From assembly GCF_949628215.1 (NCBI RefSeq), contig NC_134282.1, forward strand, positions 5,355,223 to 5,419,222: a DNA stretch of 64,000 bases. The letters are read 5' to 3'. This DNA comes from Phalacrocorax aristotelis (taxonomy: Eukaryota > Chordata > Aves > Suliformes > Phalacrocoracidae). The notes below the pieces were generated by a model, which made no database searches, was not told where the DNA came from, and was given only the letters and a program-made list of their open reading frames with translations. A program made the translations under genes and the position numbers. This document shows positions 50,801 through 62,699 of the stretch, piece after piece (positions within the stretch are counted from its first letter, which is position 1; every line of letters begins with the position of its first letter).

Positions 50801-52588
50801 GCAACATGGGAGTATTCCCACCAAAGTCACACTAGCTATTCTTGGTTATCAGTCAGTCACTTCAGAATCAGGCCCACAATCTCCCACTCCACTGAGCTAA
50901 ACCTAAAAATAACACATACTTAAACTGTTTTCCTTCCATTTTTTGTGTCTGTCTATGCAATGGTCAGACTGGCATTGGGGAGAACAGGAAAAATAACCCC
51001 ACATAGATGCAAGACAAATTTTCTCTCTGTGAACCTCCACCATTCCTTTGTAAACGTTTAACAAAACTGTATTTATTAAGTGAGAATTTGCTGTGCAACA
51101 TACTGCATATTTTTGGAATCTAAGAGAACACAGCACCATAAATGAGGTTTAATCCTAGCTACACAGGAGCGCATGGCAAAATCCCCTCTGAATGCAACAA
51201 AACAGAGTTTTCATTTTGTAAGTTATTTCTTTTATATCAGAACTTCAGTGTAATTATTAATGTTTTAAATTTTAAAATTCTGAAGTAAAATCTTAAGGAT
51301 CTAAGCAAGCTCGAGGACATTTACTATAATATATAGAGATTTAGTACTATACGCACAGGTAATGACTCCTGAAAGATCGCTACATGAAAGTAATAGGCTA
51401 ACCATGATTAAGTCCTTTAAACCGATACTGTTAAATACTTAATCTCCACTACTGCTCTACTATACTATTTATTATAATCTAATGTATAATGGATCCAGAT
51501 GGCTCTAGCCTAGATGTTGAAGGCTGGATTTCGATCTCACTCGCAGCAAGGACTGATGTACAATGGAGGACAGCATCAATCCTTACATTTACATTTATAT
51601 TTTAAAGAATAACTTGTGATGACATGACGGTAATACACATGCCCATCTCTAAAATGAGCCTCTTTCTTATTTCTACTTGACAAATAAAGCACAGTTTAAC
51701 TCTTACTAGAGCCGCACATATTGCAGCTGGCTTTTGTATCCAAAGCGTCACCCAAAAAAGCAAGCAAACCGAACAGAGCCATGCTGGATTCCTAGGAAAG
51801 GAAATCAGCGTTTGCCAAAGAGAAAGCTTTTTACTTTTTCTTAAATGAGACTATTACAAGGTATGGAGTAAAAACAAAATTAAAGTTGTAAATAAAAAGG
51901 TAATTAACTGGTCCGTTTTGGGATACTTTGGTATATGTTTCTTATCAGTTGCCACATTCCACCAGAAACAACTTTACAGATGTTCTAAAATACCGGCACG
52001 AGGCTTGTGGAGCTGGGAATATTTTTTACGATGGACCGTTCGGCCAATTGGCATTTTGTCCTCTACACTAGTCACCATTTTTCAATCCCGAGTAACAATG
52101 CTTAATTTGATTGTTCCTCGGAAGGCCCTACAACTTAAGTGACTTTATGAATCACTTAGATCTATCGCCAATTGCAGCTTGTTTTTTTCCAATAACCATT
52201 TGTCCTTACTCGAGCGCACAGACATTTCGGGAAGTATTTTGGCCTAGGTAATTGGAAATGAAAGAGCTACACAATATCCAGGTGTAGCTGAAGACGAGAG
52301 GTGTAAATGTAGAGAATGATATTGATACTCTTCAGCATAGCATGAAATTGGAATTAATTTAGCTAGTAAATTAGTCGGGTTTTTTTTTTTAATTAAGTTA
52401 TATTTTTAAAAAAATTAATCACTTGCAATAATACAGGTACTTTTGTTATTGTAAATTAACCCAACCTATGCTTACTTCATCTCAGTCAATGCTGAATGTC
52501 CTGACACAGATGAACTCAAAGTGCCAGCTCATGCTTCTGCATAACTCGGTCCTCGCTCAGAAAGCGGGCAGCCCTCAGAGATACTCAC
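47828..52588 (-). other. MEGF6: MEGF6 intron, repeats 8 to 7
   Basis: 4,761 bp. Holds copy 2 of the 122-bp repeat near its 3' end. The rest is AT-rich with short homopolymers (for example T-runs near 50,093 and 52,380). The 169-codon plus-strand frame at 47,860-48,369 overlaps the repeat and looks like chance. Confidence 0.8.
48169..48290 (+). repeat. Unclassified 122-bp dispersed sequence, copy 2
   Basis: Starts GTTGTGTGGTACAAACCACC and ends 'gtggtggagcaa'. Same length and no indels compared with copy 1 in the neighbouring intron region about 1.7 kb away. Flanking sequence does not align clearly on the left; weak similarity may continue for some 25 bp on the right. Confidence 0.85.
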
Positions 52589-52720
52589 GGAGGCTGCAGC
52601 GGGTCCCGTAGTAGCCCGGGCGGCAAGCACAGTCGCCAGTCACCGGGTGACACTCCTCATTCTCGGCAGAGCACTGACATACTCGGTTACAGTTCTTACC
52701 ATACGTGCCGGGCGGACAAG
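52589..52720 (-). CDS. MEGF6: MEGF6 exon, EGF-like repeat 8 from the C-terminus (long form)
   Basis: 132 bp, acceptor CCCAAG, donor GTGAGT. Opens CPPGTYGKNC and ends CRPGYYGTRCSL. It is the only repeat with one extra residue, placed in the central loop (CSAENEEC, six residues between cysteines four and five), which is also unusually acidic. It is separated from the previous repeat by the longest intron in view (about 4.8 kb). Confidence 0.93.
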
Positions 52721-53832
52721 CTTGGGGAAGAGGAAATGCAAACCAATAAATTAAATTTGTCTTGGTAAATATAGCGCTCAAACAAAGAGCAAGCTCAAAT
52801 TTATTTAATAACATCCCTGCCTACAGAATGACGCTCTCCTCCGGGACTTTGGATTTATTACATTTACTTGAGGGTTACTTCACTGCTTGATTTTGTTTCG
52901 TTCAGTCAATTTGTGCCCAACTGTCAAGGGCCAGATACAATTTTCTTGTCACTAGAGAAAATCATAGGGAAATGTCAGGTAAAATTGACTAAAATAACAG
53001 TATAATTCACAAGGGACCTGGCGTGTGAATAAAGACATTCTACCTTTTGCAGGGAGTTTAAACTTTCAAAGCTGCTGTAGCACCAACACCTTTACAAGTT
53101 TCATTTTGCCTGTTGACGGCCACATCGCCTACAGGGTTTGGACTTTCCATGTCTAATTCTCACATCCCACTACCATTAAGTTGACCTGGTTGTGGGTCAG
53201 GATTTAGAGTCCTCTAGAGGAGGAGGTGGGACACCAATGCCAATTCTTTTAATTCTTTTTATCAGTGTTTTTCTTTTTCCTAAAGCAACGCTCAGGCAAA
53301 ACATTGTAAGGAAGAACAAAGACAAAACTCTGCAGCCGGGGTCACAGAACGAGCCTGCTGTCAAAGACAGCTCCAGACAGACAAATTCAACATCAAAGGA
53401 AAACCAGATAATGACATTTCCATGAGCTCTGACAGCAGGAATAGATGGTCTCTCACAGGGACAAGGCCAAGAGAAAGCTGAGCTGCTGCTTTACCCACGG
53501 CACAGCGATGGCCACGGGCAGCAGCCGGGCTCTGCTGGCACCTCCTCCGTCTATTTTGATCCAAGTTCAGTCCCTGACTGCTCCCTGCCAACCTGAGCGC
53601 TGCAGACCTAGAGAGGGCATACCTCACCAGCCCATATCGCGCCAGGCGCAGAGGTCAGAATCTTCCAAACCATTTGGGTGAGCGACACACAGCCCTTGTC
53701 CATCTTCACGGCCGTGAGGTTGTTGCTGCCTCCCTTATTCAGGCATTGATTATATCATCAGGTTTTTATTTAAGAAATTAATTTCTGAATTAATTTACAA
53801 GGAAAGTATCTGCATTCTTAAAACAAACTCAC
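52721..53832 (-). other. MEGF6: MEGF6 intron, repeats 9 to 8
   Basis: 1,112 bp. GC-rich in the middle (about 53,440-53,650), AT-rich at both ends. No element recognised. Confidence 0.8.
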
Positions 53833-53961
53833 TTTTCTCACATCCGTAGCCAGTGAATCCCGGAGGACAGCCGCACTCGCCCGTCAGGTGATGGCAGGGG
53901 GCACCCGCAGGACACCGGCACCGCTGGGCACAGCCCGCGCCGTAGCGGCCAGGCAAGCAAG
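53833..53961 (-). CDS. MEGF6: MEGF6 exon, EGF-like repeat 9 from the C-terminus
   Basis: 129 bp, acceptor TTGCAG, donor GTGAGT. Begins [10 protein letters not shown], central CPAGAPC, end [14 protein letters not shown]- and CpG-rich compared with the flanking introns. The loop CHHLTGEC is closely similar to CHHVTGTC in the 57,808 exon, consistent with repeat-by-repeat duplication. Only about 200 bp of intron separates it from the upstream exon. Confidence 0.93.
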
Positions 53962-54164
53962 CTGCAACGGTGCAACTGATTCTCATTAGGGGGCCAGGCA
54001 GGACAGTGCAAAGCTACCCCCCTCCGACAGATCCCCGTGAACGCTTCCAGACCGACCCCATGGGGCAACACGGGCGTGAAGGAATCCTGTAACCGGCTCT
54101 GGATCCAGGAGGAAGGTACACACCAGCCTGAACTTTCCTCTGTAAATGCCCAGCAGACACTCAC

Positions 54165-54293
54165 GTTTGTCACAGTGCCTCCCTCGCCATCCCTTTTCGC
54201 AGTGACACGCTCCAGTCTGATGGTGGCAGGACAAGCCATGGACGCAGTCACATCGCTCCTCGCACCGCTTGCCAAAAAATCCCGGGGCGCAGG
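54165..54293 (-). CDS. MEGF6: MEGF6 exon, EGF-like repeat 10 from the C-terminus
   Basis: 129 bp, acceptor CCGCAG, donor GTGAGT. Starts CAPGFFGKRC, has CVHGLSC in the middle and CEKGWRGRHCDK at the end. Charged residues (KRCEERCD, EKGWRGRHCDK) make it the most basic repeat in view. All eight cysteines are kept. Confidence 0.93.
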
Positions 54294-55361
54294 CTGCGGG
54301 GAGAAGCAGAGAGAGCAACAGTTCTTCCTGCTGCACGGGAAGCATCCATCATTGGCAAAGCAGCCGATATTGTTCTTCTTGCACATGGCGAGGTATACTT
54401 AGAGGACTGCGTGCCCAGAAAACATCATTGCACGAGAAGATATTAAAAATATTAAAAGCATTTAGTGTTGGATATTAATGAGCCTGCACGTGAAAGCTTG
54501 CAAAGACTTGGTCATAGTCTAGAGCACAAATCCAGATGGTGTCTATGGAGAGGGTGATGCCATTCACTTTCACACAACTATGCACAGACAGAGGGACAGT
54601 TGTTTGAACAGTGAAAATACACCACGACCACGTACTGCTTTCCACCTCACAGGTCTCTGCAAAGTGGTCAAAGAGAAAGCGAGGCCTGAAGAAAAGGACG
54701 GTGGGTACTGTGAAAGCTTTACAGGTCACACTGGTGGCTGAGGCTTTGAGAGGTCTCAGCACCTCAGGAGACATCCGAAAATGGCTTGTGGTTTGCAAAA
54801 GTCACAGCGTGTCAGTGGCTGAGCTGAAGGCACTTTTCAAGCCATCCGATACCTACCGCTTACGAGATCTCTGTTTCAGGGATTTACACGGACCTAAACA
54901 CGCCAGACAGCTATGTCAAATCTGGGCAATCTGGACCACATGCAAGACAGGTACAATCTGAGCCTTTACAGTCCAATTTGCTGGGCTCCCCTAAATGACA
55001 AGCAGAGGTGCAGCAGCATGTGGCTGATCCGGCAAACTCTCCTTATAACTCACTCCATTTTGTACGTTCTTCCTTGTATCTGTAAGTTAGAGAAATACCT
55101 TCACTTCTTAGCAGGCAGGGAACAGAAGTAGGAGATAAAACGATTTGGACAAGGGTATGTATTTGTGGTTGCACAGAGACCAGCCCTGGGGCTCCTGAGA
55201 CACACGGTGAACGCTCACATTGGCATAACTTCTTATTGGCCTACAGAATACTAGAAAATGAAGATACAAAATAGAGATGGACTTCTTATTGTGGAGGAAA
55301 AAATGGCTGATCGCAGAAGAGAGTGTTAAAATAAATCATCTGCAGAAGGCACTGCCCTTAC
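54294..55361 (-). other. MEGF6: MEGF6 intron, repeats 11 to 10
   Basis: 1,068 bp, no recognised element. Confidence 0.8.
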
Positions 55362-55487
55362 CAACATCGCAGCGGTCCCCAGTCCAGCCGGCGTGGCAGA
55401 TGCATTTCCCCGAGTGCTGGTCACAAACCCCGTGGTGGCAGCTACAGTTCTGCTCACAGCCCTCTCCGTACCTCCCGTCCCCACACT
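55362..55487 (-). CDS. MEGF6: MEGF6 exon, EGF-like repeat 11 from the C-terminus
   Basis: 126 bp, acceptor TTTCAG, donor GTAAGG. Begins CGDGRYGEGC and ends CHAGWTGDRCDV. Short-form central loop (CSCHHGVC). An N-C-S sequon occurs in EQNCSC but overlaps a structural cysteine. Eight cysteines, intact frame. Confidence 0.93.
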
Positions 55488-55989
55488 CTGAAATGAGACA
55501 GGGGGCTGTTCTGAAGGGGCTCCAGGGAAAACACATGTACATCTCTGAAATACAGTGAGACACCTAAGCTGGTCCTAAAAACCTTCACTGAGGGAGATTT
55601 TGAAGCCTCCCTTGGAAAAATTCTCTAGAAATATATCATTTTCCACTTGGCGGATTTATTTCTTTTATTATTTTTTTCTCCTCAGACTGAGTTCATTTCC
55701 TATCCTCCCTGTCACCAAGGGACAGAGAAGGGCTTACTCCTCTCCTTTCTCCAGCAAGTTTCTAGCGCCATGGTACATTCAAGCACCAATACCATATCTC
55801 CCCCTCAGCCTTCTCACCTCTGGCTAAACAACCCCAACTTTTTCAACCTTTCCACACAGCTCTCCAGCCCTCTGCCCCTTCTCTCTCTCTTTTCTGGGCT
55901 GTCTTAAACCAGACCTCACCAGAACTGAATTTCCTCGCAGAGTGCCTGAAACGAAGCACTGGCACGATGGAGGATGGGATGAGACTCAC
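55488..55989 (-). other. MEGF6: MEGF6 intron, repeats 12 to 11
   Basis: 502 bp, containing a diverged CR1 fragment close to the donor end. Confidence 0.8.
55785..55885 (-). mobile_element. Diverged CR1 LINE fragment
   Basis: The plus strand reads 'ccatatctccccctcagcc', then 'tctggctaaacaacccca' and 'agctctccagccctctg'. This is the reverse-complement order of the middle of a CR1 3' region ('ggagaagagaaggctc...'). No tail; boundaries approximate. Confidence 0.65.
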
Positions 55990-56118
55990 CCAGCTCACAC
56001 GCTATCCCCGTCCAACCCTGGGGACACCGGCACTCGCCCGTCACACGGTCGCACATCGCCTGGCCGTGGCAGACGCAGCGCTGTAGACAGTTCTCACCAT
56101 ACCATCCAGGAGGACAGG
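55990..56118 (-). CDS. MEGF6: MEGF6 exon, EGF-like repeat 12 from the C-terminus
   Basis: 129 bp, acceptor TTGCAG, donor GTGAGT. Opens [10 protein letters not shown], central CHGQAMC, then [19 protein letters not shown] and a final EL. The closest match in the window to the idealised MEGF-type repeat. A diverged CR1 fragment begins about 105 bp past its donor. Confidence 0.93.
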
Positions 56119-57807
56119 CTGCAAAGAGGAGGTAGGACAAAAGCCTTCCATTGAGAAGAGCAGGAGGAAGATACAGATTAAACACAACCTTTCCCAGCTT
56201 ACACTCCCTTTCATGCTGGTGATCGTGGAGACGCTGTGGGAGGTACAACCGAGTAAAAACGGGCCACGACTGATAAGGAATAACACAGACCAGCGTAAAA
56301 TTAATCTGGGCACAAAATAGGTGATGAATTGAAATAGTTATGACCCACCAAATGACCCTGAGCTTTTTTGTTCACACCTACAAAAAACATCCCTTGGTTC
56401 CTACCAGATTTCACATCACCAAAGAGCGCAGTTACCGATTTCCCCGTTTTCAGAATTTCTTTGTAGTCCTCTTTAAAATCAGAACTCCTTCTCTAATTGA
56501 TCTTGCTACCTACAGCTGGCTGATGACATTTCACAGCTTACCTCATTTTAATTAAGCAAGTTTATTAATTCCCATCACAACCAGATCCTGCGGATAGAGC
56601 CTAATATTTTTGGCACAAAAAAATACACACCTCTGCCATGTGCCAGAGTAGCACCTTTTTAAGATGTTAACAGGAGCACCTTCTCACTCTGCAAAAGCAC
56701 AGTCACCAGAGGATGGCTCACCCAGCCTCACACACTTATTCTACCTCCTTACTTTCAAACAGAAAAAAATCCCCAAACATATCATTAAAGAGAAAGGGTA
56801 TGTTTGACAATGTCTTCATACTTGACAACAGCTTTTTAAACTTTGGTTTTGTATTTGAGTCCTTTATGCAAACCAGAAAATTTTAGGTCGTGTCATACAT
56901 GTCATCAAGAACAGTTTGGTGCGTTCCCATTTTTTTATTCCTTCATGGAAAAAGCTCTTCAAATTAGGTTTTAAAGGAGGAGCCTCTTAATTTATATGTT
57001 CATCTACCCCTGCAAGCTTTCATCCCTTTTCCCTAACTGTCCTCTCGGTACACGGACGGGCAGCCACTGCTTACGTGGAGGTGCTGACTCCAAACCCCAG
57101 GAGCATCCGCAGCAGCAAGCGCCCCACAGCCCTGCAACCCCACCTCCACGGCACTGCTTGCAGAGCCAGGTACCTTGCGGGAGGGGCAAAGAAAAAGGAG
57201 CCTTCTGCAATGGGGATAGACAGACTTTTTCTGGTGGCTTGGGTGCAGGGGATTAGGAGGTGAAATGTAAGCCTCAGTGCAGCCTTTTTTTGCCAGCCTC
57301 TTTTCTTAAGGCTCCTTGGAGTTGGGCTTGTGTTTGAGTCACACGTATTGGTCTAATTGCCAAGGCTGGAAGTCCCAATGCCTTTCACATGTTCTGGATT
57401 TAGCCTATGTCTGGAACAGCGTACGGTAATGACGAGGATCAGTCAGGCGCACGGGACTGTAAAGCAGGCCATAGAAAAGGAACGGTTTTGTTTCAGTGTC
57501 ATAAATGGGAGTTTTATGGACCTTTTCTCCCTTAATCAGACAACCTTCAAAACCAGCTCTCTTTCCAGTTTATGACTCTGTTTCAGCTCCCTCTGCCCCG
57601 TGTACACTGAGCTGCTACACCCGGCCCCAGCAACGCGGCATCACAGATTTATTTAATGGACTGAGCTGGGTTATTGTGCGGATACAAAACCAATGACAAC
57701 ACAGGGCAATGAACTGATAATTAAAATACCAACAAAGGCCCCCTGAGCAGAAGTTTTATTTTTCCCTCCTATAATCCTCTGGCAGGGGTTTGAATTTCTG
57801 ACTGTAC
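56119..57807 (-). other. MEGF6: MEGF6 intron, repeats 13 to 12
   Basis: 1,689 bp. A GC-rich patch lies near 57,050-57,180; the rest is AT-rich. Nothing recognised. Confidence 0.8.
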
Positions 57808-57936
57808 CTTCTTGGCAGGTGGCTCCTTTCCACCCCGGGCTACAAAGGCACGTCCCAGTTACGTGATGACAGAGCGCTCCGTTGTGACAGTGACAAGGGT
57901 GGCTGCAGCCTGGCCCGTAGCTGTCCCCCTGGCAGG
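57808..57936 (-). CDS. MEGF6: MEGF6 exon, EGF-like repeat 13 from the C-terminus
   Basis: 129 bp, acceptor TTGCAG, donor GTACAG. Begins CQGDSYGPGC, with CHCHNGALC centrally and CSPGWKGATCQE at the end. The opening lacks the usual CPPG (it reads CQGD). The region between cysteines three and five is histidine-rich (SHPCHCHNG). Donor GTACAG is a weaker consensus. Confidence 0.93.
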
Positions 57937-60900
57937 CTGCAACGAGAAAAGTCCATAAAACCCCATCAGGATGCATCAAAGGAGGCATTGTACAGAGCAA
58001 ACCTGAGGCACAACCCAATGCTGGAGAAATCAGTTTGAAACTAGCTTCCAGTGACACACTTCCCACATCGTAAGAGCACCTAAGTCTATATATTAGCCAT
58101 GCCTGACACTAAATAGCGCGGCTTAACAATATGTATCATAGCACGTTCTGAAGAGGTTTTTAATCGAAGGGTAGGATTGCTCAGGTGATGGATCAGCTGT
58201 CATCCCCTGCCCTGCAGAATGTCTTTGTGCTAAACTAATGGTCCAGCAGAACCACCAGCTTGACAGCCCAGGTATTTATTACCAGGCATCCTGGTAAGAG
58301 AACTGACAACTTCATTGTTTTCAGTGTTCATTTTTCACAGCTGGATGCCTTCGCTCACCCAGAGTCTCATTCTTTGGTCAGAAAGGGGTGATATTTTCAG
58401 TGCGTTCGGTTAAGCGGCTGGCTCCCAGGTGAAAACTTAATGCAGCCATCTCGCAAACGTACACTTGCTGCAGCTCTGTTTTCGGTGCTGCTGCTTATGA
58501 AAAATGGCAGTGATAAAATTCCTGTAGTCTCCATTGTACTGGAGATTTGGATAGCTTTACATGCTGGAAAACATACAGTACTGCTACCCTGTTTTCATCA
58601 GATGTCACCCCAAAAATACCAAATGGGTTGATGAAGTTGGACAGCACAGTTTCTGTGCCTGCCTTGCAGAGGCTCTCATTCACTTGTATGAAGCTGCAGA
58701 GCCTCTCATCCCTGCAGTGCTGCTGGCCTGCACTGGAGAGGCCAAAAAGGTTCTGATCCCTGATCCAGAAGTGTCCTGCACTTGCTCAGTGGGACATCTC
58801 CCAGGATCAGACCCAAACGATGACTTTTCACCAAAGCCTCTATGCCTTTGAGGGTGTCAGTGTGCATAAAAAGATGCAGTGCTGCAGGAGGACACACCCC
58901 TGGGGACCAAAAGGAGGAGTGGAACCATCTCGATCTCAGGGGTGAACTTGGTTGTCAGTATCTGACCCATTCTCAGCCCTTTTCTTCCCATATGAGGACT
59001 TCCAGCTTCCCTGACATGGGTCTCAGGCACCATTTCTCCCAGGACTTTTCAACAGTGTTCACTTTTGTCATCACTTGGACCCCATCCACACTGAAACCAC
59101 AAGAAAGTGCAGGAGCTCAGTCCCATCACAGTTAAAAGTTTGCTCTGCAAATGAGGCTTGGTTGCCAAGTTAAAGGTTCAGCCCATCCTACAGAGCTCTG
59201 GCTCAGTTTTGGGAGCAGAACTAAATATTTCCACAATGCAGACCAGAACTATATCATAACCAAGCCAAAGGAAAAACCAGCTCATAACCAGGTCCCCTGA
59301 CTAGTTACCAATGGTTCGCGTGAGGTTTTTGGAGTATGCGTGCAAAGCTCTTGTTATGCTTACCGAGAAGACAAAAGAGTTTTCAAGTGAAAATTCTGGT
59401 AAGAAAGCAGAAATTCTTGGAGAAGAAAATTTTTATTATTCTATTGGGTGGATACAGACTTTTTTTAAGCTTCTCTTTAGGACAATCCTGATTGTCAAAG
59501 TACTTTTCTGAAGAATAAGATAACAAGTGATATACTGAAGCTATTCTATTAAGTTCCACAACTGAATGTACAAATAACTGTGGGTCTTTTCTCCTTTCTT
59601 CATGATGAGTGCAAAGGAAAGAAGCAATAGAAAGGTTTAAATTATTAGACTTCTTCCTGCTTCAAGATTTTCCTCTTGGTGCCCTTTCTCTGTAAGAGGA
59701 GGGGTTATTCCTTTGCAGCCTTTAAAATACATTTTTGCACGCAGAGTAAAGAACGCACGAAACTGGAGACTAAAACATTCAGGCTGGAAGTCAACAGTCC
59801 TCAAAAGTGTCAGGGAGCACAGGGAAACGATGGGCACTAAGGGTTAATAGGGTGCCCAGAAGCTTTGAGTTCATGCAGCTCCTGTGGACTATTCTCCCCA
59901 AAATGAAGCTTCAGCTTTAAAAGAACAGAGAATTTGCAAGGTCAAGTGCTCACACACTATGAAATGTCAAACCCCTGGTTATCAGCTCCCCTGAGCAGAG
60001 GCTCTGCTAGAGCTGATCTTTCCTAACTCATTTATTCTGTGAACCAGAATGGTCTCATTTTGCCCCAAGGAACTGCTTCTGTGAAGATCCTGCTGAGCCC
60101 AAACAGCTCCAGAAAGAGGTGGTTTTAGTACTACTAGAAATGCAGATGCTGAATTGTGTTCAGCTTCTACAGTCCGTGCACAACAGGAGATTATTTTTTT
60201 TTTGGTGGTTTTGTTTGTTTGTTTTTGGAAACTGCAAATTATGGACGAGTTTGTACTCAGAAAGGAAGCTTACATCTCTGGCACAAAGAGATGCCAAATG
60301 TCAAGTTCTCACTTCGATATTGCTGAGGCACCATGACACTCGACGAACAGCTTAATTTACTTTAAACATAGGCAATAGACTTTTCCTAAACCTCTTTCTT
60401 GGAAACCTAAAATATCTTAGGCAGACACTCAATAAAACCACCCCAAAATAAAAAAAATCACCAAACACAAGCTTAAGCTGAGGCAGAGCTTGCTTGGCAG
60501 ATTTCATCCCAGATTAATATAATTCATTTACAAGCAATTGAAAAACACAGTCTTGTAATGGAAAGTGTTAGGCAGCTTCAACAAAAGGCATTACTGTCCG
60601 TATCACCTATAATTAGATAGCAGTGTATAAAATGCATTGCATGGCCGGCTTAAGATCAATTCAAATCCCATGATGTCAAAATTATTCCTCAACATCCTCC
60701 AGCACATTGCCTGCAATCTGATTACTTGAACACGCATGCTGTCCTTCCAGCTGCTAGACCTGGCAAGTCCCAGGATCCAGCAAGGGGAATATTAAACACC
60801 CAACAAGGATGGGGAGTGGTGAGCTGGCATCTCTGACCCACGGTTGCTTTACTCCAAGCAGCTTCGGAGCGGCGTGGCCAAAGCCCGGTCTTAAAACCAA

Positions 60901-62570
60901 AATAAAGATTCATCGTTTAGCCAAGAGAACAGGAGGTTACCCTTTGCACTGTTAACTGACCTCGCTCTTTTACTTACAGGCAAAGGAGACCTTGGAGGCT
61001 TTGGCATCTTCACCAGCATGAGGAATAAATCAACCCTGCATAAAACCGTAATAGCTGCAGCTCAAAAGAATAAACAGCTTTTTTTTTTTTTTTCTCATGT
61101 GAGTAGAAGGGGGCACAGAAAGTCATTGACAAAGAGCTGCATTTCTTAATTGAATTTAATGAAATATGTAGGAGCAAAGTTTCCCATCCCTAATGTAGTC
61201 TAAGGAGCAGGGAAGGGCCAAGGTGACACATTGCTAACGCCGTGGCTCGGCTGAAGGGCAGTCAAAGTGGGCTGCGACCAAGAAGCAAACATCGTACCTG
61301 TTCAGCAGCACCTTTTCTGCTCTGCGGTACGGCTATATGGCTCTGGTTCTGCATTTATTTCATGGTCAGCTCATAACCTACACTCACAGGAGAGTATTAC
61401 CACCACCACCGTCTTCAAGCGGTGGGAGATGGAAAGCCAAGTGTTCCTATGGGGGCCCACAAGGAGGCAAAAAGGCCTGCAATGGTGGCACGTTTGCAGA
61501 AATATCTAAAGAGTGGAAAGATTCACCAGCATTGACACTCCTGTAAATTGAAAGAGCAGGGGATTTTGCAGGAGAAGCCCTTTCAGAAGAGAGGCTGTGT
61601 TATGTGGTGGGGGAAATGAGGGAAAAATGTTATGAAGAGCGAGCGCAGCCCTCAAACAGGGCTAATTATAACATGGCGTAGGGCTGGAGAACAGAATTGT
61701 TTCAATACAAGTACCATTTCTCTCTGTTTTCTAAATCAAACCAATTTTCTGTTGCAGAAACCTGCAACCTATGGGTTAAAGAAGTCTTACAAAAGTGTTC
61801 ACTAACAATGAAAGTTGGCTCCTTGTGGAGCTGCTTTGGACCTCAGCTCTACAACACAGTCCTGCAGACGGCAGTCATATTTTGAAAAGGAAGTACAGAC
61901 CATGACATCATCCTAGAGTAAAACTAGGAAGTTGAGAGGCTAAAACCTGAAAATCTTAAAAAACCCCACATATTTGCTAAATTTTGCAAATGGGCTCAGT
62001 GGTCTCCACATGTAATGCTATGCAGCTAAAGACAATAATTTAATTTCCCATGACATTTAGTGAGCAATTTCTCAGAAAAAACAGTTTTATAGATGCGTAC
62101 ACACAAACATACAAAAAACCCTTAAAGATCGTGGGATAACCCAAACTCATGACAATTTGTTTTCTTCAAACAAATAACTTTTCTAATAATTAGTTTAAAA
62201 ACTGTTTTGTCATGCTCAAATAAAAAGTACTCCCAGCTCTGATTTTTCCACTTTGCGCATTTGTAACCTGCCGCTTTATAATTGATAGATGAGCTACACC
62301 AGAAACAGAGATACATCATTTCATGCACAAAAATAAAAAGCAGAGATTTGTCATATAGTAGGAGACAGCTCTGCTATTTAAAAACTGATGCTTATAATGT
62401 TTGACAAGTACCAACAGCAGTTAAAAAAAAAAGAAAAAGTAGTTGATTATTTACACAGCTACCAAAAATCGTTCCCTTTTTTGGCATTTTTGGAAAGGAA
62501 CGTGACCTATCTAAAATTGTACCCTGGTAGGTCATCCTACATTCCCAGAGGAAACCTAGCCGGTACGTAC
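57937..62570 (-). other. MEGF6: MEGF6 intron, repeats 14 to 13
   Basis: 4,634 bp. Contains T-runs near 60,188-60,197 and 61,079-61,093. Otherwise no element recognised on either strand. Confidence 0.8.
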
Positions 62571-62699
62571 GCTGCTCGCAGGTCTCTCCCAGCCAGCCGG
62601 GGAGGCAGCGGCATGTTCCCAGGACATGGTCGCAGCCAGCAGCATTCTTGCACTTGCACACCTGGTGGCAGTCAAGCCCAAAGAATCCATCTGGACAAG
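62571..62699 (-). CDS. MEGF6: MEGF6 exon, EGF-like repeat 14 from the C-terminus (most 5' exon in view)
   Basis: 129 bp, acceptor TTTCAG, donor GTACGT. Reads CPDGFFGLDC, CKCKNAAGC, CLPGWLGETCEQ. It enters in phase 1, so its first codon is split with an exon beyond 64,000. The upstream intron runs at least 1.3 kb to the window edge. Eight cysteines, no sequon. Confidence 0.93.

Larger units (their letters stand above)
38425..62699 (-). other. MEGF6: MEGF6 gene, 3' portion (partial; continues past the right edge)
   Basis: Span of a spliced minus-strand gene whose visible exons encode fourteen consecutive laminin-type EGF-like repeats and a short C-terminal tail. All introns are GT-AG and all junctions are phase 1. 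The assignment rests on three points: one repeat per exon, a long uninterrupted EGF array at the C-terminus, and a tail with no transmembrane helix. The related MEGF10, MEGF11 and PEAR1 have a membrane segment and a long cytoplasmic tail after their EGFs. The tail opening GGPPKLP also resembles my recollection of the mammalian MEGF6 C-terminus. MEGF6 is a secreted protein with an N-terminal EMI domain; that part is not in this window. Family identity is very firm, paralogue identity fairly firm. Confidence 0.85.

Noticed and set aside
58440..59135. Overlapping plus-strand frames in the intron between EGF repeats 14 and 13
   Set aside because: Frames of 60-97 codons overlap each other and the opposite strand, with no domain and no splice logic.
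38425..62699. MEGF10, MEGF11 or PEAR1 instead of MEGF6
   Set aside because: Those proteins follow their EGF repeats with a transmembrane helix and a long cytoplasmic tail. Here the array ends in a short hydrophilic tail and a stop.
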